Assembly: GCA_020636255.1 (NCBI GenBank)
Contig: JACJYE010000005.1
Location: 62,001-126,000, forward strand
DNA from: Lewinellaceae bacterium
Lineage (GTDB): Bacteria; Bacteroidota; Bacteroidia; Chitinophagales; Saprospiraceae
DNA length: 64,000 nt
Direction of reading: 5' to 3'
The notes under the pieces were generated by a model that did no database searches, was not told where the DNA came from, and worked only from the letters and a program-made list of their open reading frames with translations. The translations under genes were made by a program, and so were the position numbers. This document shows positions 8,147 through 16,502 of the stretch, piece after piece. How positions within the stretch are numbered: the stretch's first letter is position 1; the number at the start of each line of letters is the position of its first letter.

Positions 8147-11134
8147 ATGAACACCACGCTTACCTTCGGCCCGGCCGGCCGGATGATGGCCCTGTCCTGT
8201 TTCCTTCTCGCTTCTTTGCACTTACATGCGCAGCCTGCAGGCGGCTGGCTCGCTGCCGCCGATCAGGCTTACCGGGAAAAGCAGTATGCCGAAGTAGTGC
8301 GGATCGTCGGGCAAGGGCTCCCCGTTTTGGAAGTCAATACTGGCAAAGACACGAACTACGTCGAACTACTGGTGTTGGGCGGCAGGGCCTGGTATCAGCT
8401 GCAGGACCGGACTCGGGCCGAGCAGGCGATGCAGGAGGCCTTGTCCTTGAGGGAACGACTTCAGGGGCGTGCTCATACCAGGTACATCAAAGAGGCATTT
8501 AACCTGGCCACTATCTACCGCAATTCCGGCGACCCGGAGAAATACGAACGGGGGAAAGCCCTGCTGTGGGATACCTATAATGCGCTGAAAGAGCAGGGCA
8601 ACTCCAACCTGGAAGATGAAGGCCGGCTGGTGCGCGGCCTGGGTAATTACCTGATAGAAGAAGGAGAATACGAGGTGTTGGAACCGATTTGCCAAAGCTT
8701 TCTGTCATCGGCCAGCGGCAGGGAGGAAGATTATGTGCGGGATGTGGTGCAAATCCGCTTCAACCTCGCCAGAGCCGTATACAGCCAGGGCCTCTACAGG
8801 AATGCGTTACCGTTGTTTGAAGAGAATCTTGCCGAAGCGCGCCAGGCATTCGGCCCAGCCCATGAGTTGTCGGCCCGGCCGCTTAGGGCGCTGGCCATCT
8901 GCTACCTCTACCTTGGGCTGTATGAGCAGTCGGAAGCCTACTTCCGGGAAGCGCTTGACGTTTATGAAAAGCTTTATGGCAGGCAAAGTATAAACTATTA
9001 TCTGCTGCTCAGTGATTTCGCCAAGCTGTATCTGGAACTGGAGTGGCCCGAGGCCGAGGGCCTCCTGCAGGAAAGCCTGTTCAAGCTGGACAGCCTCAGC
9101 AAAGGCAACCCGGCATGGGTTGAAGAAACCCGCTACAACCTGGGCATTTATTATCTCAAAGCCGGCGATTATGCCCGGGCAGAACCATACTTGTCACAGG
9201 CCAGCCACTATTTCTGCACTGTGCTCGGCCCTTCCAATGCCTTATGCATCCAGTCCAATGGACACCTCACTTTTCTGGATGACGGGTGGAAAGGGGATTT
9301 TCAGGCGGCAAAGGCGCGGCTGCAGCCTCTGTTGCGGGAACTTCGCGACGATCAGGGCCCCGCTTATGCTTTTGTGCTCAACAGGATGGGGCGTTGCTGT
9401 TTTCTGGCCGGTGAATGGAAAGAGGCCTTCGGATATAGCCAGGAGGCGCTGGCCTTGTACCGGCAGCATTACGGCCCCCGTTTTGACAAGGAAGCATTTC
9501 TGTTGAGCCGGCTGTCGCGCCTGGCTTTCCAGTTGAATGACGAGCCGGCCGGCCTGGCCTATTTCAAAGAGCTGCTGGAAGCTGCACAGTGGCGGGCCGA
9601 TATGTCTTTTAGCATCGCTTCTGATGCGGAGCGGCAGCGCATCGCCGAAAGCATCCGCCAGGAGGTGCTGGGCGATTTTGGCCCTCTGCTGTATCAGCAC
9701 CCGGAATGGCGGGCCGCCCTGGCGCCGGCACTGCTTGAGTGGAGCCTGTTTTCCAAAAACCTCCTGGAACGGGCACAGGCAAAAGTGCAGCAACTGGGCC
9801 TGCAAGGCGGCGAAGAGGTGGCTGCGACGTACCGGCAATGGCTGGCCACCCGCGAACGCCTGGCGAACCAATACACCCGCACCCATCCCGACAACCCCCA
9901 GCAAAAGGAAAAGATAGCAGCCCTGCAGCAGCAGGCCAACCTCCTGGAAAAGGAACTGAGCCGCCGGCTGTCCGGTTTCGACAGCTGGGTAGATACTCGC
10001 CCCACGCATTGGCAGCAATTGCGGGGAAGCTTAAAGGACGGCGAAGCCCTGGTGGATATCCTCAAACTGCCAGCTGTAGAATCACAACAAACTCCTTCTT
10101 TTTATTACATGGCCTTTATCCTCAACGGGCCGCAGGCCTCCTGGCCCGAAGTTGTCGTCTTTCCGGATGGCCCGGGCATGGAGGGGCGTTCTTTCCGGCA
10201 ATACTTTCTGGATGTGTCCAGCCGCAACGCAGCGCTGGAAGTGTCTTCTGAACCCTACGAGGCCTTCTGGGCTCCGCTGCATCCCTACCTGCGCGGTGCA
10301 CGGGCGGTTTATCTTTCGGCGGATGGCGTTTACCACAAGCTCAACCCTAACGCCCTGCGCCTGCCCGATGGTACCTACCTGCTCGGACATTGTGATATAC
10401 GGCCGTTGCCCCGGCCCACTGCATCGCTGTATCAGGGCCTGGCTGAAAGGGCCTCGCAGAAAAAAGCGTACCTGATGGCCAATCCTCTAGTCCCTGAAAC
10501 GCCGCCTGCCTATCCCGGGGCTGACAGGCAGCAACTGGAACCTCTGCCTTTTGCCGAGCAGGAGATGAACACTATTGGCCGGCTGCTGGAAAGCGCAGGC
10601 TGGGAGGTGACGAAACTATCCGGGAGCGAAGCTACCGAAGCGGCGCTGAAGCAGGCCGGTGCAGCGGCGGTGCTGCACCTGGCCACTCATGGCCATTTTC
10701 AGGAAAAGAGCAGGTATGGCAGTTTCACTGAGCTCTCTCTTTCTCCGTATGCGATGTTACGTTCTGTACTATTCCTGGGAAAAGGCTCGCGGGCTGAAGA
10801 TGGCGTACTCAGTGCCTACGAGGTGATGGATATGGACCTTACAGGCGCCAGGTTGGTGGTGCTGAGCGCCTGCCGCAGCGGGCAGGGCGAGCTGGCCGAC
10901 GGCGAAGGGGTATATGGCTTTCAGCGCGCACTGCGCATCGCCGGAGCGGAGACGTCCCTGCTGTCGTTGTGGGATGTCGAAGACGAGGCCTCGGCAGCAT
11001 GGATGAGCCTTTTTTATCAGAACTGGCTCTCCGGTTTGCCCAAATTCGAAGCCTATCAGGCCACCCAGCGTGCGATGCGCGAAAAATACGAGCTGCCGTT
11101 CTACTGGGCGGGGTTTGTTTATTCGGGTGAGTAA
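8147..11134 (+). CDS. Exported TPR-CHAT domain protein (caspase-like protease)
   Basis: A 995-residue protein 19 bases downstream of the anti-sigma-like gene. An N-terminal signal peptide (MMALSCFLLASLHLHAQ) predicts export, so the protein should act in the periplasm or at the outer membrane. Residues about 30-520 are TPR repeats (for example LFEENLAEARQAFGPAHEL, YFREALDVYEKLYGRQSI, EAFGYSQEALALYRQHYG). A helical linker (about 540-640) leads to a C-terminal CHAT domain (about 690-995). The catalytic dyad of the CHAT/caspase clan is visible: His848 in LHLATHGHF and Cys909 in VVLSACRSGQGE, followed by GVYGFQRALRIAGA and SLLSLWDVEDEAS. All core motifs are intact, so an active cysteine protease is likely. 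CHAT-TPR proteins elsewhere act in programmed proteolysis (for example with type III-E CRISPR or gasdermins); here the partner is probably the sigma/anti-sigma pair (inference). Confidence 0.9.
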   Translation: MNTTLTFGPAGRMMALSCFLLASLHLHAQPAGGWLAAADQAYREKQYAEVVRIVGQGLPVLEVNTGKDTNYVELLVLGGRAWYQLQDRTRAEQAMQEALSLRERLQGRAHTRYIKEAFNLATIYRNSGDPEKYERGKALLWDTYNALKEQGNSNLEDEGRLVRGLGNYLIEEGEYEVLEPICQSFLSSASGREEDYVRDVVQIRFNLARAVYSQGLYRNALPLFEENLAEARQAFGPAHELSARPLRALAICYLYLGLYEQSEAYFREALDVYEKLYGRQSINYYLLLSDFAKLYLELEWPEAEGLLQESLFKLDSLSKGNPAWVEETRYNLGIYYLKAGDYARAEPYLSQASHYFCTVLGPSNALCIQSNGHLTFLDDGWKGDFQAAKARLQPLLRELRDDQGPAYAFVLNRMGRCCFLAGEWKEAFGYSQEALALYRQHYGPRFDKEAFLLSRLSRLAFQLNDEPAGLAYFKELLEAAQWRADMSFSIASDAERQRIAESIRQEVLGDFGPLLYQHPEWRAALAPALLEWSLFSKNLLERAQAKVQQLGLQGGEEVAATYRQWLATRERLANQYTRTHPDNPQQKEKIAALQQQANLLEKELSRRLSGFDSWVDTRPTHWQQLRGSLKDGEALVDILKLPAVESQQTPSFYYMAFILNGPQASWPEVVVFPDGPGMEGRSFRQYFLDVSSRNAALEVSSEPYEAFWAPLHPYLRGARAVYLSADGVYHKLNPNALRLPDGTYLLGHCDIRPLPRPTASLYQGLAERASQKKAYLMANPLVPETPPAYPGADRQQLEPLPFAEQEMNTIGRLLESAGWEVTKLSGSEATEAALKQAGAAAVLHLATHGHFQEKSRYGSFTELSLSPYAMLRSVLFLGKGSRAEDGVLSAYEVMDMDLTGARLVVLSACRSGQGELADGEGVYGFQRALRIAGAETSLLSLWDVEDEASAAWMSLFYQNWLSGLPKFEAYQATQRAMREKYELPFYWAGFVYSGE

Positions 11135-11206
11135 AAAAAATGCGGCTGCCGGTTACCTTTTTGGGAAGGGGTACATAAGTAAGAATAGGCAACACCCAGT
11201 TCGATT

Positions 11207-11878
11207 ATGTCCAGCGCTTTCAGGCTTTTACTTTTCTTTCTGTTATGGCAGGGCCTTGCCTGCTCCCCGGCCGCCCAGGAAGCATACCCGAAGGCCGCCG
11301 TTTGTTCCTTGGGGGGCGGGTTCAATTCCGCCGGGTTCTTCCAGGGTTATGCCGCTTATGGCCATAAGAAGGCCCGGCCTGCGGTGAGCTTTGCTATAGA
11401 CGCCAGGTTAAACAGAGTAGTCAGCCTGGGGCTGATCGTGGCCGGCAGCAGCGGCCAACTGGCAGTAGACCCAGCCTACCCGAGGTATGATAACCCAAGT
11501 GCCCCGCGCGATAAGGTACGCCTTCAGGTCGATGGAAAAAGGACGGTGTTCGGTATGCGCACTTTGTTTCACTACACCAGGAAAGAGAAGATGGACTTGT
11601 ATTCCGGTTTTCGCCTTGGCCTGGCACATGTCAACCGCTCTACGAATACGGGTTATTATAAATACGATTTCCCGCCAAATGCTTTATTGCCGGGATACCA
11701 TGCTGAGATCAAGCCCAGTACTACGCAGTTCAGCGCTCAGCTGATCGTGTTGGGATTCCGGTATTATCCCGTGGAAATGCTGGCTTTCGGCGCCGAATTC
11801 GGCCTGGGCGCGCCGTACTTCGCGGGCCTGCAGGCCTGCTATCGCGTGCCCCTGGCAAAACGTGAACCAAATAACTGA
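11207..11878 (+). CDS. Exported beta-barrel-like hypothetical protein, 223 aa
   Basis: The N-terminus (LLLFFLLWQGLACSPAAQ) is a signal peptide; the Cys could be lipidated, but the residue at -3 is not canonical for a lipobox. The rest consists of alternating beta strands rich in aromatic and glycine residues (SFAIDARLNRVVSLGLIVAG, YSGFRLGLAHVNRST, LIVLGFRYYPVEMLAFGAEF), typical of small outer-membrane barrels of Bacteroidota. It follows the CHAT gene by 72 bases on the same strand and precedes another barrel protein by 18 bases, so these may share a transcript. I do not recognise a named family. Confidence 0.7.
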   Translation: MSSAFRLLLFFLLWQGLACSPAAQEAYPKAAVCSLGGGFNSAGFFQGYAAYGHKKARPAVSFAIDARLNRVVSLGLIVAGSSGQLAVDPAYPRYDNPSAPRDKVRLQVDGKRTVFGMRTLFHYTRKEKMDLYSGFRLGLAHVNRSTNTGYYKYDFPPNALLPGYHAEIKPSTTQFSAQLIVLGFRYYPVEMLAFGAEFGLGAPYFAGLQACYRVPLAKREPNN

Positions 11879-11896
11879 CGCAACAACACAAACACC

Positions 11897-12601
11897 ATGA
11901 AAACAATAAGCCTGATCATTTTTTGCCTGCCGCTATTTATGTCGGCACAAACAGGGGATAGCCCGGAATGGCAGGGGGGCTTCCGTTATGGCCTGGCAGC
12001 AGGGGCAGGGCTTGCTCGTTTCCCGCCACCAAAAAACAGCTTTCTCAGCGGGCAGTCTACCGATGAATCTTCGTCAACTCAGAATGTGGGTTTTCAGGCC
12101 TGCGGTATCGCCAATTACGCTTTTACCCCTCATTTTGAGGTAGAAGCCCGGGCCGGCCTCTCGTTCATCCAACTGAAAGGGCTGCGTTCCGAAACGGGCA
12201 ATGCTCAGAGTTTCCTGTTCCTTTCCCCCCCGACACGTTATGTTAACCGGGATACGGTTGCACTGCGGTCGCTTTGGGTGGAGGTTCCGCTGATCGCGCG
12301 TTTTCGGTTGTTCAAAAGCCGGGTGGTGGCACTGGATGGAGGGGTGCTTCCCGCCCTGCCGCTATATGTTGATGGCCACTATGCCTCGTCGCAGTGGAAC
12401 TCTGCAAGGGGCATAACCTATGAATCCGGAGCGCTGGATGCGCAGTTACAACTGGGCCTGTATCTCGGGTTCGGGTTCTGTTGGGGCGAACACTACCAGG
12501 CTTCGGTAAACTGGACACGCAGGTTTGTCGATGGCCACGACAGAGCTGGCGACGCCTTTCCGGTGGGGTCGTGGAGGCTGATGCTGGGCTATTTTTTTTG
12601 A
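11897..12601 (+). CDS. PorT-like outer-membrane beta-barrel protein, 234 aa
   Basis: The protein starts with a signal peptide (MKTISLIIFCLPLFMSAQ). The mature part has the pattern of the Bacteroidota 'outer membrane beta-barrel protein' family (PorT-like): an opening GFRYGLAAGAGLARF strand, then ANYAFTPHFEVEARAGLSFI, LWVEVPLIARFRLF, LDAQLQLGLYLGFGFCWGE, and a closing strand ending in aromatic residues (SWRLMLGYFF), the usual C-terminal beta signal. The length fits an eight-stranded barrel. It is 18 bases from the preceding exported protein on the same strand. The role is structural or unknown; nothing indicates a substrate. Confidence 0.75.
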   Translation: MKTISLIIFCLPLFMSAQTGDSPEWQGGFRYGLAAGAGLARFPPPKNSFLSGQSTDESSSTQNVGFQACGIANYAFTPHFEVEARAGLSFIQLKGLRSETGNAQSFLFLSPPTRYVNRDTVALRSLWVEVPLIARFRLFKSRVVALDGGVLPALPLYVDGHYASSQWNSARGITYESGALDAQLQLGLYLGFGFCWGEHYQASVNWTRRFVDGHDRAGDAFPVGSWRLMLGYFF

Positions 12602-12705
12602 TAACGAAAAATATATATAGCGGGCTTAGGGGTTGATTCGTGTTTTATGGTATGTGATTAACAGGAATGCTAATATTTCATTTTGAAACAAAACGGATAA
12701 TACCA

Positions 12706-14223
12706 ATGAAAAATTTGTACACTTTTTTGACCGCTCTGTTGATCACCGCTGTCGCTTTGGGGCAGCCGGGCAGCCTCGACCCCTCTTTAGGCAATGGAGG
12801 CTTTTCCATCATCGATTTTGAGAACAACAAAGAATACCCTGAGATGATCGCCCTGCAGCCCGACGGCAAGCTGGTGGTGGCCGGCTTCTACCAGGGAAAT
12901 TTTACTGGCTACCGTTTTCTGGTAGCGCGGTTTACCGAAAATGGCCTGCCGGACCTCAGCTTTGGTGACGATGGCCTGGCAGATATCGATATGAAGGGAT
13001 GGGCGACAGGAGTCGCTACTCAGGATGATGGCAAGATCGTAGTGGTAGGAGGCCCTAACGCCGATGATCATTTTTTGGCGCTCCGCCTACTGGAAGACGG
13101 CTCCTCCGACCTTTCTTTTGGCGATGAAGGAAAAGTAGTGGCCTCGTTCGGGGATACTTTGGCTATCTGTGAGTCGATGGCCTTGCTTCCCGATGGCCGG
13201 ATTTTGCTGGTGGGCGAAAAACATAATGATATTAATAACTACTGGCCGATGGCCGTTATGTTGTTTGCCGACGGCGCTGTCGATCCCTCTTTCGGCGATA
13301 GTGGAGTGGCCCTTTTCCCTGAGGCGGCTTTTACCCGCTCTTACATCAATGATGTCCAGGTTGAGGAGGACGGTAAGATAGTATTGGGCGGCTACCGGGA
13401 GACATCCATTCATTCGCAGAGAGGTTGGGCACTATGGCGGTTTTCGCCTGGCGGGGAACCAGATCTATCCTTTGGCCCCAATGGCTCAGCGAGTATCCAC
13501 ATGGGAGACAACAATGGATACGATGAAAGGATCAATAAGATCCGAATACAACCAGACGGAAGCGTCATAGCCGTGGGTTTTGCTCCTGCCAATGGCATCC
13601 TGTACCATGGCGCTCTGGCCCGATACTTGCCTGATGGCTCCCTGGATACCTCCTTTGGCCAAAATGGCAAGGCCTTTCCTGGTTCAGGCGCCTTACAGGA
13701 TGTGTGGGTGCAGCCGGATCAGAAGATCCTGGCCGTTGGTAGCGGTTTATATCGTTTCCTGCCGGATGGCAGCCCCGACTCCGGCTTCGGAACCAATGGG
13801 GCCGCGTCCATCGAAGTTATGGGCTCAATGATTGGCTTGAGAGCGTTATTGTGGCAACCAGATAATAAAGTTGTGGCTGTGGGGCAGTACAGTACTTCAA
13901 TCTTTCCCATCCAGCGGGATATCCTACTATCTCGTTTTTACTCGGGCCTGGAGCCCGTTTCTGTTCAGCAGCCTGGAATAGCATCCCCCTGGGCCGTTTT
14001 CCCCAACCCCTGCCGGGATTTCCTGTCGGTACAGCGTACTTCCGGCGATTCCCCTCCCGTCCGGGCCCGCCTGTTCAATATGGCCGGCCAGTTGGCCCTT
14101 TCAGAGGAACTGCAAGGCCGTTCGTGGCTGTCCGTCCGGCGGTTGCCGGCGGGGATGTATGGGTTGGAAATAGAGGACAGAGATGGCAGGCTTTGGCAGG
14201 AGCGGGTGATGAAGGCAGATTGA
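12706..14223 (+). CDS. Delta-60 repeat protein with T9SS sorting domain
   Basis: The start is set at the ATG at 12706 because it begins a proper signal peptide (MKNLYTFLTALLITAVALGQ); the ATG at 12667 would add 13 non-hydrophobic residues. The protein has 505 residues. About eight copies of the 'delta-60' repeat follow, each ~50 residues with the pattern 'A-x-Q-x-D-G-K-x-V-V-x-G ... R-x-x-x-D-G-x-L-D-x-S-F-G' (for example ALQPDGKLVVAGF, ARYLPDGSLDTSFGQNGKA), predicted to build a beta-propeller-like structure. The last ~80 residues (AVFPNPCRDFLSV ... RRLPAGMYGLEIEDRDG) are a type A T9SS sorting domain, so the protein is exported across the outer membrane. Its function is unknown; such proteins are usually surface or secreted. 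Confidence 0.85.
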   Translation: MKNLYTFLTALLITAVALGQPGSLDPSLGNGGFSIIDFENNKEYPEMIALQPDGKLVVAGFYQGNFTGYRFLVARFTENGLPDLSFGDDGLADIDMKGWATGVATQDDGKIVVVGGPNADDHFLALRLLEDGSSDLSFGDEGKVVASFGDTLAICESMALLPDGRILLVGEKHNDINNYWPMAVMLFADGAVDPSFGDSGVALFPEAAFTRSYINDVQVEEDGKIVLGGYRETSIHSQRGWALWRFSPGGEPDLSFGPNGSASIHMGDNNGYDERINKIRIQPDGSVIAVGFAPANGILYHGALARYLPDGSLDTSFGQNGKAFPGSGALQDVWVQPDQKILAVGSGLYRFLPDGSPDSGFGTNGAASIEVMGSMIGLRALLWQPDNKVVAVGQYSTSIFPIQRDILLSRFYSGLEPVSVQQPGIASPWAVFPNPCRDFLSVQRTSGDSPPVRARLFNMAGQLALSEELQGRSWLSVRRLPAGMYGLEIEDRDGRLWQERVMKAD

Positions 14224-14255
14224 TCCGAGCAAGCTTTTAATAAACACTTTTAGCT

Positions 14256-14990
14256 ATGTACCTAAGAACCATTACTGCTGTAGCCTTCGCTGCCGCGCTG
14301 TTCGGCTTCGGCCAGCTATCGGGGCAGGTTGCCGGGGCGCCGGATATGAAGGAAAAGAATATCCGCATTAGGGCCGGAGCCGGCTTTGCCATGCTTTCTG
14401 GTACCAGGCGACTGAAAGATCACTATTCTGAGTACGGTTTTAACCGGACTACCAGTGTTTCCGTCCCGTTAACAAGCTTCAAGAGCAGTACGGAATACCC
14501 TGAAGACGAAGGCCTCGCCCTGGTTGGCGAGCTTGGAGTGGATTACCAGCTGAGCCCACAATCGTGGCTCGGCCTTGTTATCGGTTCAGACAATTGGGTA
14601 AATGTTAAAGGATACAACGGCAAGGCTGTTTTTGGGCGGGAACATTGGTCGTTGTTTCTATCTCCACAGTATTCCAAAGACGTATCGGGTTACAACTTCG
14701 GCTTCTTCGTCGGGCCAACCCTCGATCTTCATTTCCTGAGCACGAAAGCGGCCGAAGGGGATGTAGCCAGGAAGAAACTCGGGCCCGGTGCGCTGGGCGG
14801 CTTTAATATTTATATGGGCAAGCGCCGGCGCACCAGCTTTTTCGCCGCCTTTCGCTGGTCGCCTAAACAGCATTACGATGCGCTGGCCTCCGGCCAGGGC
14901 GCTCAGATGACGACTTTGCCGGAGGCGGATATTTCATTCAGTTACCTGCGCATAGGCGTGTCGTACGGGAGAGTCATACAAAGAAACTAA
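14256..14990 (+). CDS. Outer-membrane beta-barrel protein, 244 aa
   Basis: A signal peptide (TITAVAFAAALFGFGQLSGQ) is followed by a beta-rich mature protein: IRIRAGAGFAMLSGTRRL, ALVGELGVDYQLSPQSWLGL, HWSLFLSPQYSKDVSGYNFG, FFVGPTLDLHFLSTK, FSYLRIGVSYGRV. This strand pattern is that of small outer-membrane barrels. Its stop codon overlaps the ATG of the next gene (TAATG at 14988-14992), so the two are probably co-translated. No named family is recognised. Confidence 0.7.
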   Translation: MYLRTITAVAFAAALFGFGQLSGQVAGAPDMKEKNIRIRAGAGFAMLSGTRRLKDHYSEYGFNRTTSVSVPLTSFKSSTEYPEDEGLALVGELGVDYQLSPQSWLGLVIGSDNWVNVKGYNGKAVFGREHWSLFLSPQYSKDVSGYNFGFFVGPTLDLHFLSTKAAEGDVARKKLGPGALGGFNIYMGKRRRTSFFAAFRWSPKQHYDALASGQGAQMTTLPEADISFSYLRIGVSYGRVIQRN

Positions 14991-15649
14991 TGTTTACCCT
15001 CATGAAACCAAATGCTCTTTTCCTTGTGACTGCCCTGTTTTGGAACTGCGCTTCCAACTACCGCCTTATCCAACCGGAAACGCTAAGTTTCGATTCGGCT
15101 CAGGATACCCTGGTGGGCCAAAAACTGGCTATAAACTGGCGTTACGATGTGCTAAAAGAAGCTGGAAACCGCAGCTACGCCCGTATGGAGCGGAAACAAG
15201 AAGTGAGCCTGCTGGCCTTACGCCTGTTCAATAGCGGGGAAGATACGCTGGCCTTCCCGGAATCGGTGGTAATAACTGATGGCTCCGGGCTGTTGTGGCC
15301 GCTACCGATGGAAGAAGCGGCGGAAGTGTTCATACAGCGTACGAGAGAACCAGGCGAGGGAGCTGTGGAAGTAGAAGGTGGCCATGGGATCATTCTCGCC
15401 GCCGGATTGGTCAATTTGGCTAAAGGGCTGAATGCCAACATCCGCTTCGTAAAAGAACTGGACGCACACTATCTCGTCGGCCGGGATATCCCCCCGGGCA
15501 GCACCGTCACCGGCCTGCTGGCCCTGCCGGTACGGCCTGGGGCCAAGCTGTCCTTTTCCCTGCGGCATTTGCCGGGCGGTATGTATGGGTTGCGCATCAC
15601 GGATGATTCAGTGTGCGCCTGGCAGGAGCCGGTAGTGAAGACAAAGTAG
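14990..15649 (+). CDS. Putative lipoprotein, 219 aa, with a T9SS-like C-terminal tail
   Basis: Two starts are possible: ATG 14990, which overlaps the previous stop, and ATG 15002 (MKPNALFLVTALFWNCASN). The N-terminus is hydrophobic and ends at a Cys that may be lipidated. The central part (KQEVSLLALRLFNSGEDTLAF, GRDIPPGSTVTGLLALPVRP) looks like a small beta-sandwich domain. The last ~28 residues (LPGGMYGLRITDDSVCAWQE, then PVVKTK) strongly resemble the end of the T9SS sorting domain of the delta-60 protein two genes upstream (LPAGMYGLEIEDRDGRLWQE), although no complete sorting domain precedes them. This suggests the 3' end was replaced by recombination. The 3' end is also duplicated just downstream (see repeat at 15598). 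Confidence 0.65.
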   Translation: MFTLMKPNALFLVTALFWNCASNYRLIQPETLSFDSAQDTLVGQKLAINWRYDVLKEAGNRSYARMERKQEVSLLALRLFNSGEDTLAFPESVVITDGSGLLWPLPMEEAAEVFIQRTREPGEGAVEVEGGHGIILAAGLVNLAKGLNANIRFVKELDAHYLVGRDIPPGSTVTGLLALPVRPGAKLSFSLRHLPGGMYGLRITDDSVCAWQEPVVKTK

Positions 15650-15768
15650 CCGTAACCGGCAAATTTATTTGCCCGGTTCAATTCACGGATAATCAGTGTG
15701 CACCTGGCAGGAGCCGGTAGTGAAGACAAAGTAGCCGTAACCGGCAAATTTATTTGCCCGGTTCAATT
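15598..15768 (+). repeat. Tandem 86/85-bp duplication of the 3' end of the preceding gene
   Basis: Bases 15598-15683 (last 52 bases of the lipoprotein gene plus 34 bases of flank) are repeated head-to-tail at 15684-15768. The copies differ only near GATGATTCAGTG versus GATAATCAGTG and at GCGCCT versus GCACCT. The second copy is non-coding. It is a recent local duplication. Confidence 0.9.
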
Positions 15769-15826
15769 AAGAGCTTTCTTGGAGGCCTCTTTTCTCTATC
15801 AAAAGGGGCCTCCAAACAAGCACTAA
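15769..15826. repeat. Interspersed palindromic repeat, copy 1
   Basis: The left arm AGAGCTTTCTTGGAGGCC and the right arm GGCCTCCAAACAAGCACTAA form an imperfect inverted repeat around a short A/T-rich centre. The arms match those at 16276 and 41171. Confidence 0.7.
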
Positions 15827-16275
15827 CCATTTATTGCCCGTTCAATTAAACTTTCTGGCTTTCATCAAAGTTCAAACAAGCACTAAGCTGGACTTTAGCA
15901 TTTTTGATGATTGAATCAAATCCTGAAACCATTGAAAACAAAGAGTTTGAAAAGCTACCATGGTTAATTTTTAACATCGTGGTTTTGGGGCGAGGTTAAA
16001 AATTAAATCCTAGCCCCTCTGGCTCCCCAAAGGGGAGAACCGGCCAGACGGCGATAAACAGCATATTATTTAGCTTCGATGTTTTTATTTTGACTTTTGA
16101 GACAGCCCCATGAGAAGGGGTTAGGCATGAAAAAGCCTACAAAATTTTGCTTCAGGAGCATTTTAGGCCGCATGCTGAATAGTAACTCTCCGAATTTGCA
16201 TTCAATCCCGCCACATGTTTATGTGGTGTTGCCGAATTTAGGGTTCTCTGGAATTATGTGCAGGAATACTCTAAC
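15827..16275. other. Gene-free stretch with degenerate repeats
   Basis: No convincing ORF. It holds a second half-copy of the palindromic repeat (TTCAAACAAGCACTAAG, about 15871-15887) and a small hairpin at about 16016-16040 (GGCTCCCCAAAGGGGAGAAC) of a kind that recurs in Bacteroidota intergenic DNA. The 60-codon frame at 16097-16279 lacks coding character. Confidence 0.5.
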
Positions 16276-16445
16276 TTAAGAGCTTGTTTGTAGGCCAGCC
16301 TTTGAGCTGCAAAGGCCACTTTTTCGGTGATACTGCGTTGCTTTTTTTGACCGTACCTTTGGGTACGCTCTTCAAAAAGACGTCTTGTCTCACCAAAAAA
16401 TTGCCGCTTTTCGCTATCAAATCCGGCCTCCAAACAAGCTCTTAA
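16276..16445. repeat. Interspersed palindromic repeat, copy 2 (170 bp, MITE-like)
   Basis: Terminal inverted repeats TTAAGAGCTTGTTTG and GGCCTCCAAACAAGCTCTTA bound a ~130-bp interior that contains a smaller hairpin (CGTACCTTTGGGTACG). There is no ORF inside. The size and termini resemble a miniature inverted-repeat element. Confidence 0.7.
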
Positions 16446-16502
16446 TGGGAAGCTGTAAGGGCCCTTTCTATACCAACAAAACAAAAACTGACGACAGCCC
16501 TG

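Noticed and set aside
16097..16279. 60-codon plus-strand ORF in the repeat-rich gap
   Set aside because: No homology pattern, no ribosome site, and surrounded by repeats.
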